Source of the DNA: an uncultured Sutterella sp.
Lineage (GTDB): Bacteria; Pseudomonadota; Gammaproteobacteria; Burkholderiales; Burkholderiaceae_F
Direction of reading: 5' to 3'
Length of the DNA: 64,000 nucleotides
Assembly (NCBI GenBank): GCA_937943605.1
Contig: CALEAW010000064.1
Coordinates: 62,001-126,000 of the forward strand
Shown here: positions 8,478 to 16,412 of the stretch, in pieces
Layout of the letters: each line of letters begins with the position of its first letter
Numbering within the stretch: position 1 is the stretch's first letter
Program-made: the position numbers and the translations under genes
Notes under the pieces: generated by a model
What the model saw: only the letters and a program-made list of their open reading frames with translations
Told to the model about the DNA's origin: nothing
Database searches by the model: none

Positions 8478-9380
8478 CTATTTATTCTTCAACTCTAAAA
8501 TCATCTGATACACATCTTCCCGGGAGATGCCCGAAACACGCGCAGAAATCGCTGCTAAACGCGAAGTTGGCAACTCGTTTACCAACTCTCTCACCCACTG
8601 TTTACCCTCATCTGACATTGCTACGTCGTTTTTTGGAGACTCATCCACCAAGATGACATACTCCCCTTTTGGTTCGTGCATCGATAACCACTCAACCAAT
8701 TCTTTACCTTTTAACACAGTAAATGTTTCAAATTTCTTGGTGATTTCTCTAGCTATAACAACCCTACGATCAGGTTCAATCATATCAGCCAAATCTGATA
8801 ACAATTGAATGACTCTATGTGGAGCTTCGTATAAAACAAAAGGCTCAGGGCGCCCAAGCCAATAACTGAGGGAAGACACGCGAGCTTTCTTTTGCGGAGG
8901 AACAAAGCCAACAAATGAAAAACCTGTCCCTAGAAGGCCAGAGCCAGATAAAGCTGTTATGACTGCCGATGCTCCTGGAACAGGCACTACTTTGTACCCC
9001 GACTCACGAACCGCTTTGACTACACGAGCCCCAGGATCAGACACGCAAGGCGTACCTGCGTCTGTAACCAATGCAACTCTCTTTCCTATCGTTAACAATT
9101 CAATAATTTGCTCCGCACCTTGACGTTCATTGTGCTCACGAACTGAAAGAAGCTTTACACTAATTCCAAACTTATCTAATAGTTTTCGCGTCTCTCGTGT
9201 ATCTTCAGCTGCAATAACATCAGCATGAGCAAGAGTCCACAGCGCACGTAGCGTAATATCACCAAGATTGCCTATTGGCAACCCTACAATATATAGTGTG
9301 CTATCAGGAAAACTTTGTTCAGGTAAACCCGACGCTTGCATTAAAGCATTTGAAAGCCATAGATCTTTAAGGGAACTCAT
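8478..9380 (-). CDS. rsmI: 16S rRNA (cytidine(1402)-2'-O)-methyltransferase
   Basis: RsmI methylates the ribose of C1402 in the decoding centre, using SAM. Tetrapyrrole-methylase fold motifs are in order: LYIVGLPIGNLGDITLRAL, AAEDTRETRKLL, REHNE, VTDAGTPCVSDPG, VPVPGASAVITALSGSGL, the VLYEAPHRV block and REITKKFE. I place the start at ATG 9380 (AGGA upstream), giving 300 aa; an upstream in-frame ATG at 9428 would add 16 atypical residues. That start codon sits one base from the likely GTG start of the divergent LppC-like gene, an unusually tight head-to-head pair. Confidence 0.95.
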   Translation of the reverse strand: MSSLKDLWLSNALMQASGLPEQSFPDSTLYIVGLPIGNLGDITLRALWTLAHADVIAAEDTRETRKLLDKFGISVKLLSVREHNERQGAEQIIELLTIGKRVALVTDAGTPCVSDPGARVVKAVRESGYKVVPVPGASAVITALSGSGLLGTGFSFVGFVPPQKKARVSSLSYWLGRPEPFVLYEAPHRVIQLLSDLADMIEPDRRVVIAREITKKFETFTVLKGKELVEWLSMHEPKGEYVILVDESPKNDVAMSDEGKQWVRELVNELPTSRLAAISARVSGISREDVYQMILELKNK

Positions 9381-9381
9381 T

Positions 9382-10779
9382 GTGTCCGTCCTTTTTTCGC
9401 TCCGTTTATTAATCAGCAGTGCCATCATTAGCCTCCCGATTGTAAGCCTTGCTGCTTCCGCAGTGGATGTTTCAGCTGTCGAGAATTCACAAATTTCAAC
9501 TTACGCTGAAGCTGTACAGCCTCATACCGTGGCAGGGGCTCACGAAAGCCACCTGATCGACGAGACCGCATCCCGTCCATTAAACATTGCCATGTTAATG
9601 CCGTCAGACGAGTCTCCTTTTTTGTCCGCGGCCAAAATTGTAGGTAACGGTCTCATCGCAGCAAATCGAGCAAATAACTACGGTGCAAACTTAATGCTTA
9701 TTGAAGCTCCTGAAAATGTCAATATTCATGAATTGATTGACACTGCTGTCTTTGCCGGAGCTGATGTTGTCGTTGGTCCTTTGCAAAAGGATCGCGTTGA
9801 ACATCTATCTGAATCTGAACAACTACCAATACCAATCGTTACATTGAACTATTCACACTTAGCCGCTCAGAATCCGGCAGACAATTTAATCATGCTTTCA
9901 GTGGCTACGGATTTAGAAGCGGAATACATTGCCAAACTAGCCATTCAGGCTCTTCCACAACCGACCTCTTTAGACAATCCGTCAAAGATTCTCGTATTAA
10001 CAACAGATAAGCCTTGGGAACAAAGATTAAGTGAAGCATACATTCGTGTTTTACAGCAATCGAATATCCCATATGAGGTCTTCACAGTCACATTAGACAA
10101 CCTACAAGAACTGCAAGATAAATGCCGTCCAGAATTAAGTCTAGAAGAACGCTTGAAATTCAGACACATGGAAATCGTCGCTAGCGGAGATGTAAAAGCT
10201 CTGAAGGCAATCCGCAATGAAGCTAAAACAAAAATAGCCACAGCAGAACCTCCCTATCAAGCAGCCTTACTTGCCCTTGACGCACGGACAGCCGGATTGG
10301 TTCGTAACCGACTCCCTTTGCGAACACGTGTTTGGGCCACCTCTACAACCAATCCTGGCGATCCCAGTACTAGTTCGTCTTCTTCTGCCTTAGCTTATGA
10401 CTTAAACCAAGTTGTCTTTGCTGAATGCCCGCTAATTCTGCGCTACGACACACAGACATTTGAAAATAAATACGGCATCGCCATGCCCTACTCAATGCCG
10501 GCACGACGTCTCTTCTCTCTAGGACTAGATGCCTACCAAATTGCTATTAATTGGGCAAAAAACACAAAGAGCTTCCAACTTAAAGGGGAAACGGGAGATT
10601 TAACAATCGATCGGTCGCACAGTGCTTTGATTGATCGACGCCCTTCGACGTATGTCATTCATAACGGTACCCTTGTAGATGTACCAACCGATATTTTGAT
10701 CGCACCTGGCGACTTTCCAGCTATCCCCGCAGTTGCCGATGAAGACTCTTTAGAAAACACTGACACTTCGAACGAATAA
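9382..10779 (+). CDS. LppC/LpoA-like penicillin-binding protein activator, periplasmic
   Basis: The C-terminal 400 residues have the type I periplasmic-binding fold of LppC/LpoA (LNIAMLMPSDESPF..AAKIVGNGL; ADVVVGPLQKDRV; IPIVTLNY; RLFSLGLDAYQIA..W). E. coli LpoA is an outer-membrane lipoprotein that stimulates PBP1A. I place the start at GTG 9382, with AAGGGA upstream, which begins a clean signal peptide ending LAASA. The longer frame from ATG 9268 would run antisense through rsmI. The protein has no lipobox cysteine and no N-terminal TPR domain, so it should be soluble in the periplasm. Whether it activates a PBP is inference from the family; its place next to rsmI is the conserved one. Confidence 0.82.
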   Translation: MSVLFSLRLLISSAIISLPIVSLAASAVDVSAVENSQISTYAEAVQPHTVAGAHESHLIDETASRPLNIAMLMPSDESPFLSAAKIVGNGLIAANRANNYGANLMLIEAPENVNIHELIDTAVFAGADVVVGPLQKDRVEHLSESEQLPIPIVTLNYSHLAAQNPADNLIMLSVATDLEAEYIAKLAIQALPQPTSLDNPSKILVLTTDKPWEQRLSEAYIRVLQQSNIPYEVFTVTLDNLQELQDKCRPELSLEERLKFRHMEIVASGDVKALKAIRNEAKTKIATAEPPYQAALLALDARTAGLVRNRLPLRTRVWATSTTNPGDPSTSSSSSALAYDLNQVVFAECPLILRYDTQTFENKYGIAMPYSMPARRLFSLGLDAYQIAINWAKNTKSFQLKGETGDLTIDRSHSALIDRRPSTYVIHNGTLVDVPTDILIAPGDFPAIPAVADEDSLENTDTSNE

Positions 10780-10822
10780 AGAAGTTCCCCACTATAACAA
10801 CACGATAAACATTGAACTGAAT

Positions 10823-12655
10823 ATGCCATTGATCACATTGATGAATGCCCACGTTGCTTGGGGCGACCTCCCGTTATTAGACAGCGCTGATTTTTCTATC
10901 GAGCCAGGTGAACGAGTTGGCCTCATTGGACGTAATGGCACAGGCAAAAGTACTTTCCTATCCGTTTTAGCCAAACAAACAGACCTAGATGATGGTGAGT
11001 TACGAACTCAAGATGGACTTCGTACTTTGTATGTCGAACAAGAACCCATTTTGCCGCAAGCTAATAGCATTCGAGAAAGCTTAATTCTTCGTGGTCATTT
11101 ATCTAATCTCGAAGACGAGCGTGAGCATTGGCGCAAAATAGCCAAATTAGAAGAATTTCTGATGAAATTCAGCCTAAATCCTGATGCACCAATCAATGAG
11201 TTCAGTGGTGGAGAGCGTAAGCGCGCAGCTTTAGCGTTAGCCTTTGCATTGGAACCTGATGTTTTATTGCTTGATGAACCAACCAATCACCTAGATATTG
11301 AAGCCATTTCTATTCTTGAAAACTTATTAAACACCGAATTTCGCTCACAACGTGCATCAATCATCATTACACATGACCGTCAGTTTCTAGACAATATCTC
11401 TACAAGAATTATTGAGTTAGATAGAGGCATCCTTCGCTCCTACCCCGGGAGTTTTTCTGCTTACGAAAGTCGTAAACAAGAAGAATTGCAGGCAGAAACT
11501 TTAGCCAACCGCCGTTTTGACAAATTCTGGGCACAAGAAGAAGTTTGGATTAGAAAAGGGATTGAAGCGCGACGCACTCGAAATGAAGGACGAGTTCGCC
11601 GCCTAGAAGAATTACGTCGACAAAGAGAAGCGCGACGTGATCGCACGGGTAGTATCAACTTAAAAATTGATGTTGGCGAAAAAAGCGGAAAAGTTGTCAT
11701 TGAGACAACCGAATTAACAAAATCTTTTGGCGACCGCACTATTGTTAACAACTTAAACTTTAAGTTGCTTCGAGGAGATCGCCTTGGTCTTATAGGACAT
11801 AATGGCGTTGGTAAAAGTACGTTGATCAAACTCCTTCTCGGAAGTCTTTCACCTGACCAAGGAGAAGTTAAGCTAGGTACAAATTTACAAATTGCTTATT
11901 TTGATCAGTTACGAGAACAACTAGATCTAAGCAAAACAGTAGCCGAAACAATTTCTCCTGGTTCTGAATGGGTAGACATTGGAGGACAACGTAAACACAT
12001 CATTGCTTACATGGGAGACTTCTTATTCCCGCCGAGAAGAGTTAATGTCCCTGTTAGCTCCCTGTCTGGCGGGGAGCGGAATAGACTACTGTTAGCTAGA
12101 CTGTTTGCCCTACCCGCAAATTTACTTGTTTTAGATGAACCAACCAACGACCTTGACATCGACTCACTGGAAATGCTCGAACAGACATTGTCGGCATATC
12201 CTGGGACAATTATTCTCGTCAGTCATGATCGTCGTTTCCTTGACAACGTCGTAACAGAAGTTCTAGTTCCAGATGAAAATGGATGTTGGACAGAATATGT
12301 TGGTGGCTATTCTGACTGGTTAAGACAAAAACCGAAGATAGCTACCCCCGTCGTACAAACGACTTCTGAACCCTCACAATCAAAATCATCACCAAAAGTC
12401 CGCTTAAGAGATCAAAAAGTTCGGATGAGTTACAAAGAAACACAAGAACTTGAAGCTCTACCTAAACGCATTGAAGATCTCGAAAAAGAACAAGAGGCAC
12501 TGATGCAAGAAATGAGCTCTCCTACATATCACATGAAATCAAGTGAAGAATTACGAAAAGATGCTGAAAAAGCAAAGAGCATCGAAGAGAGCATCAACAA
12601 TAGTTATACGCGATGGGAAGAGTTAGAGAAAAAACGCTTAGAAACCCTTAACTAG
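10823..12655 (+). CDS. uup: ABC-F family ATPase, Uup-like
   Basis: This soluble protein has two ABC cassettes and no membrane segments. The first has Walker A GRNGTGKST (about 36-44) and signature FSGGERKR. The second has GHNGVGKST and SLSGGERNR. A linker rich in K and R joins them (about 230-290). The tail after the second cassette (EYVGGYSDWLRQK, then an E/K-rich coiled coil at about 545-610) is typical of Uup, the ABC-F member tied to ribosome function and replication or repair stability. Assignment to Uup rather than another ABC-F rests on that tail and the length. It lies 43 bp after the LppC-like gene and is followed by a hairpin. Confidence 0.9.
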   Translation: MPLITLMNAHVAWGDLPLLDSADFSIEPGERVGLIGRNGTGKSTFLSVLAKQTDLDDGELRTQDGLRTLYVEQEPILPQANSIRESLILRGHLSNLEDEREHWRKIAKLEEFLMKFSLNPDAPINEFSGGERKRAALALAFALEPDVLLLDEPTNHLDIEAISILENLLNTEFRSQRASIIITHDRQFLDNISTRIIELDRGILRSYPGSFSAYESRKQEELQAETLANRRFDKFWAQEEVWIRKGIEARRTRNEGRVRRLEELRRQREARRDRTGSINLKIDVGEKSGKVVIETTELTKSFGDRTIVNNLNFKLLRGDRLGLIGHNGVGKSTLIKLLLGSLSPDQGEVKLGTNLQIAYFDQLREQLDLSKTVAETISPGSEWVDIGGQRKHIIAYMGDFLFPPRRVNVPVSSLSGGERNRLLLARLFALPANLLVLDEPTNDLDIDSLEMLEQTLSAYPGTIILVSHDRRFLDNVVTEVLVPDENGCWTEYVGGYSDWLRQKPKIATPVVQTTSEPSQSKSSPKVRLRDQKVRMSYKETQELEALPKRIEDLEKEQEALMQEMSSPTYHMKSSEELRKDAEKAKSIEESINNSYTRWEELEKKRLETLN

Positions 12656-12658
12656 AGC

Positions 12659-12685
12659 TACTCCCCTAATCTCATTAGGGGAGTA
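12659..12685 (+). terminator. Hairpin after uup, probable terminator
   Basis: A perfect 12-bp stem (TACTCCCCTAAT at 12659-12670, ATTAGGGGAGTA at 12674-12685) has a 3-nt loop and begins 3 bases after the uup stop. The following T-tract is weak (ACCTTT), so termination may be incomplete. Confidence 0.7.
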
Positions 12686-12730
12686 ACCTTTCGGCAACGC
12701 ATTTAAATGCTATTCATGACAGGTTCCAAG

Positions 12731-12736
12731 AGGAGG
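12731..12736 (+). promoter_or_regulatory. Strong Shine-Dalgarno that sets a GTG start
   Basis: AGGAGG ends 8 bases before GTG 12745 and decides that start. It is bracketed by a short inverted repeat (GTTCC at 12723-12727, GGAAC at 12735-12739), which would place half of it in a hairpin stem. Confidence 0.7.
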
Positions 12737-12744
12737 AACGTACT

Positions 12745-14583
12745 GTGTTAGATCAAAAAACTGAGATTACTTCATTTCACTTAGAGTCTTGTACCACTTT
12801 GCCAGAGCTTTTTACCAACAGTGTTCATCTCTATCCCCATCACGAAGCTATACGTCAATTTAATAAATCTCGCAAGATATGGGAAAGCACCACCTATCAA
12901 CAACTTAATAAAGCGATTACTCAGTGGAGAAAAGCATTTTCCCTATTGGATCTACCAAAAGGAACTCGAGTGGGTATCCTTATTCCCAATGGCATTGACC
13001 ACGTATGCGCCGATCAAGCCGCGTTAGCAAATGGACTAGTAACCGTACCATTACATGCGATTGATACACCTGGAGCAAGCGCATTTATTCTTTCGGATAG
13101 TCAAGCTAAAGTTTTAATTACAAACAATATCAATCGTTGGTTAAACATTGCTAAGGCCATCGATAAACTGCCACATTTGACTCATATCATCATCACAGAA
13201 GAGTTTCCTACACCCTCATTAGATAGCAACCAAATTATTTTTAGCCTCAGCGAATGGCTCGCCGCATCTAACTCACAGCCCATTCCATCAATAGCTCCTC
13301 AAGAATCCGACCTCGCTAGCATCGTTTATACCTCTGGAACGACAGGACGCCCGAAAGGAGTTTTATTAACTCATAAAAACATCGTCAGTAATGTTAAAGC
13401 AACGTTGAAGTGCGTCGCTCCTAGATCAGGGGATGTTTTTCTGTCAATCCTTCCTTTATCTCACACATTTGAACGAACAGCTGGTTACTATCTTGCTTTG
13501 GCTACAGGATGTACCATCGCCTACAACCGCTCGATATTACTTCTTGCTGAGGATCTTAAAAAGATTCGTCCCAATGTAATTATTGCCGTTCCTCGAGTAT
13601 ATGAACGGTTTTATGCTCGCATCAAAGAGGATCTCAAAAAGGCTAGCCAATTCAATCGTTACCTTTTCAATCAAGCTGTAGAAACCGGTTGGAGAGATTT
13701 TTGTCATCACAACAAACTACCTACCGAGCCGAGTCACGACGCTTGGTTCGATTTTTTATTGAAACCTCTCTACAAAAATATTGCCTCACGACTATCCACG
13801 CAATTCGGGGGACGTCTCCGTATTGCCATCTCAGGAGGCGCGTCGCTCAACAAAGAAATTGCTAGAACGTTTTGCAGTTTAGGTCTGCCTATTATTCAAG
13901 GGTATGGCATGACAGAAGCTAGCCCGATTATTTCGGGTAATTCGCTTACACTCAACCAACCCAACACCGTCGGCTTACCTTTTGAAAACGTACAAATTCG
14001 ATTAAGTAACGAGGGCGAAATACAAATCAAAGGAGCAAGCATTACAAACGGCTACTGGAATCGCCCTGAAGATACCGCGCATGCATTTACAGCTGATGGT
14101 TGGTTTAAAACAGGGGATATCGGGGAATTCACCCCTGACGGCTTGCTCAAAATTAAAGGGCGCATTAAAGAAATCATCGTCACCAGTACAGGAGAAAAGA
14201 TACCCCCTGCAGACCTTGAAAGCGCGATTGAAACCAACGACCTCTTTTCTCAGTGTTATATTGTTGGTGAAAATCGTCCATATTTAGGGCTCATCACAGT
14301 CCTATCACCGACAGGATGGGAAGCGCTAGCTCACGAATGTCATGTAGACCCTACTGATCTAACGAACTTAAACATCCCAGCGGTGAAATCTTTAGCACTT
14401 AAACGTGCTAAAGAAGCTGCAAAAGATTTTCCTAACTATGCATTACCGAGAGCGATTGTACTGACCACAACCCCGTGGACAATTGAGAACGGGCTTATCA
14501 CCCCAACCCTCAAACTCAAGAGAATTCCCCTTTCTCAAAAATTTGAAAAAGAAATTGCTCAACTGTACGCAACGCATGGTTAA
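12745..14583 (+). CDS. Long-chain acyl-CoA synthetase (AMP-forming)
   Basis: Activates a fatty acid through an acyl-adenylate to acyl-CoA. ANL-superfamily motifs: P-loop-like YTSGTTGRPKG at 195-205, the LPLSHTFER block, QGYGMTEASPIIS, and hinge GWFKTGDIGEF followed by LKIKGRIKEII. The domain layout and 612 aa length fit the FAA1/COG1022 branch of long-chain synthetases rather than E. coli FadD. It starts with GTG under a consensus AGGAGG. It stands alone, with a hairpin before it and no beta-oxidation genes nearby, so it may serve exogenous fatty-acid incorporation rather than degradation. Chain length is not readable from sequence. Confidence 0.9.
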   Translation: MLDQKTEITSFHLESCTTLPELFTNSVHLYPHHEAIRQFNKSRKIWESTTYQQLNKAITQWRKAFSLLDLPKGTRVGILIPNGIDHVCADQAALANGLVTVPLHAIDTPGASAFILSDSQAKVLITNNINRWLNIAKAIDKLPHLTHIIITEEFPTPSLDSNQIIFSLSEWLAASNSQPIPSIAPQESDLASIVYTSGTTGRPKGVLLTHKNIVSNVKATLKCVAPRSGDVFLSILPLSHTFERTAGYYLALATGCTIAYNRSILLLAEDLKKIRPNVIIAVPRVYERFYARIKEDLKKASQFNRYLFNQAVETGWRDFCHHNKLPTEPSHDAWFDFLLKPLYKNIASRLSTQFGGRLRIAISGGASLNKEIARTFCSLGLPIIQGYGMTEASPIISGNSLTLNQPNTVGLPFENVQIRLSNEGEIQIKGASITNGYWNRPEDTAHAFTADGWFKTGDIGEFTPDGLLKIKGRIKEIIVTSTGEKIPPADLESAIETNDLFSQCYIVGENRPYLGLITVLSPTGWEALAHECHVDPTDLTNLNIPAVKSLALKRAKEAAKDFPNYALPRAIVLTTTPWTIENGLITPTLKLKRIPLSQKFEKEIAQLYATHG

Positions 14584-14673
14584 TGCTTACATAACTAGCA
14601 AAACAATTTAAGCAAGAACCATTCTTATCTTTAGTACAATGACGCACCTACTTTTTTTGTATCGATGTAATAA

Positions 14674-15990
14674 ATGAGCACCAATAGCTACCAACCACAG
14701 CCGCGGAAACTTTTACCAGAATGGATGATCGGTATGACAGACCGCATCATGGATTACTACACAAAACGATACTTGCATTGTGATCCTGTCATCCTGCAAA
14801 ATCCCCCTCCCCCACAGGAAGGGCACAAATATTTGTTGTACGCTCATATCCCGTTTTGTCATACTCTTTGTTCGTATTGCACTTTCCATCGTTTTCTTTT
14901 TAAAGAACACGTTGCGCGTGCGTATTTTGTGAATTTGCGTAAAGAAATGGACTATGTCAAAGCCCTAGGCTATGACTTCCATTCCATGTATGTTGGCGGT
15001 GGTACCACAACCATCATTGAAGAAGAGCTGATTAGAACGCTAGAACACGCGAAAAAACTCTTTCCGTCCATTAAAGAAATCTCGTGCGAAACCGATCCTC
15101 AAATCATTACCACGCCTCAATTTAAAAACTTGAAGGGGTTGGTCGATCGTATGTCGATTGGCGTTCAAAGCTTTAATGATGAACTATTAAAGCTTTCCGA
15201 TCGATACGAAAAGTTCGGGTCTGGAGAACAAATTTTTGAGCGTCTTCAGTATGCTCAAGAGCTATTCCCCACTTGCAATATTGATATGATGTTTGGTTTC
15301 CGAGGTCAAACATTAGATATGTTGCATGACGATATGGAAAAGATTTGGCAGCTCAATCCGCGCCAGGTCACAACCTATCCGTTGATGGTCACATCTCAAA
15401 CACGTAAGAGTGTGAAAAACGTGATAGCCGCTGGAGGCAATCAGCTCGCTGATCAATACCGTGTTATTTTGGACACCCTAGGCTCTCGTTATAACCATTT
15501 AACATCCTGGACGTTTGGACGTACTCACGATGAGGGGTTTGACGAATATGTCGTAGACTATGATGAATATTTGGGCGTAGGTTCTGGTGCTTTCAGTTTT
15601 CTGAATGACAGTCTCTACGTTAATACATTTAGCTTGCGCCGATATGGCGAACGTATTGCCAATGGTAATACGGGGGTTGAACGCAGACGTCAATTTGACC
15701 AACATGCCATTCTTCAATATCGTTTGATGTTAGGTCTGTTCTCTCATCGTCTTTCTCGAAAGTACTTCCGAGAAGTTCACGGGGTTGATGTAGATAGAGC
15801 ACTAACTAAAGAAATGTTAGGCTTAAAAATTGCAGGGGCAATTAAGGACGACCCAACTGACCCTGACAATATTATTGTCACTGATGCTGGTAAATTCCTG
15901 GGTTTAGTCATGATGAAAGCCTTCTACTCTGCTATGGATAATGTCCGAGCAGAGTTGAGACAACCGCTCAAAGAAGAAGATTACTCCTAA
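14674..15990 (+). CDS. Radical SAM protein of the HemN/HemW/HutW family
   Basis: The radical SAM cluster motif CX3CX2C is at C62, C66 and C69 (FCHTLCSYCTF). It is followed by the MYVGGGTTTI glycine strand, ETDPQ, the RMSIGVQSFNDELLK block and the NIDMMFGFRGQT strand of coproporphyrinogen dehydrogenase-like proteins. At 438 aa it is near HemN and HutW length. The family includes oxygen-independent coproporphyrinogen oxidase, the haem chaperone HemW and anaerobic haem-opening enzymes, and I cannot choose between these. It precedes the hydrogenase operon, whose cytochrome b needs haem, but a strong terminator separates them. It is not HydE or HydG: cysteine context and alignment do not match. 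Confidence 0.88.
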   Translation: MSTNSYQPQPRKLLPEWMIGMTDRIMDYYTKRYLHCDPVILQNPPPPQEGHKYLLYAHIPFCHTLCSYCTFHRFLFKEHVARAYFVNLRKEMDYVKALGYDFHSMYVGGGTTTIIEEELIRTLEHAKKLFPSIKEISCETDPQIITTPQFKNLKGLVDRMSIGVQSFNDELLKLSDRYEKFGSGEQIFERLQYAQELFPTCNIDMMFGFRGQTLDMLHDDMEKIWQLNPRQVTTYPLMVTSQTRKSVKNVIAAGGNQLADQYRVILDTLGSRYNHLTSWTFGRTHDEGFDEYVVDYDEYLGVGSGAFSFLNDSLYVNTFSLRRYGERIANGNTGVERRRQFDQHAILQYRLMLGLFSHRLSRKYFREVHGVDVDRALTKEMLGLKIAGAIKDDPTDPDNIIVTDAGKFLGLVMMKAFYSAMDNVRAELRQPLKEEDYS

Positions 15991-16011
15991 GTTTTACTCC
16001 TTCTGAAATCC

Positions 16012-16051
16012 AAACCTCGAACAAGAACTTCTTCATTGTTCGAGGTTTTTT
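16012..16051 (+). terminator. Terminator of the radical SAM gene
   Basis: A perfect 13-bp stem (AAACCTCGAACAA at 16012-16024, TTGTTCGAGGTTT at 16036-16048) has an 11-nt loop and a T-run to 16051. It isolates this gene from the hydrogenase operon. Confidence 0.92.
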
Positions 16052-16412
16052 ACTTCTTGCGCCTAGAAAAAACAGCAAAAATTGGTCTAGGTAATTAGTT
16101 AGAATGTAAACCCTTTCACCTCTCGATTGACAAAGATTAACAGTTTGTACTTTTTATTTCGATTTCATCAAAATTTCTTCGCCACAAACACGCCTCTACT
16201 ACTTTTAGGTAGATCTCATTAACGCAAACCCCCTTAAAATGCACAGCGTGTTTCACCGAAACGCATGGCTTTTATATGCAATCCGTTTCGTTTCAAAAAT
16301 TCAGCACGTTGTATCTGTGATTGGCTTCCCCCGAGTTCAGCTTTTCTGACTCTGCCACTCAGAGATTTCACAAGGAACTTTTTAAGTTCTGCTGATTCTG
16401 GAGAGTTTTTCA
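16052..16412 (+). promoter_or_regulatory. Long leader/promoter region of the hydrogenase operon
   Basis: This 361-bp stretch has no convincing gene. A TTGACA hexamer lies at 16127-16132 with TACTTT at 16148-16153, but the 15-bp spacer makes it a weak promoter call. TAAAAT at 16235-16240 is another possible -10. I found no clear FNR box or sigma-54 element by eye. The ribosome site is the purine stretch GGAGAG just before ATG 16413. Confidence 0.4.

Noticed and set aside
9268..9381. N-terminal extension of the LppC-like frame
   Set aside because: It runs antisense through the rsmI coding region and hides the signal peptide that begins at GTG 9382.
14674..15990. Radical SAM gene as hydE or hydG
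   Set aside because: The cluster motif context and downstream glycine/QSF blocks match the HemN family, not HydE or HydG.
16157..16172. Possible FNR box near TTTCGATTTCATCAAA
   Set aside because: The right half resembles ATCAA but the left half does not match TTGAT at the required spacing.
16249..16264. parS-like TGTTTCACCGAAACGC upstream of hydA
   Set aside because: The two half-sites are one base too close, so the dyad spacing needed for ParB is broken.
16258..16282. Possible sigma-54 promoter (GG...GC) before hydA
   Set aside because: Spacing between GG and GC is 9 rather than 10 bases and the flanks do not match.
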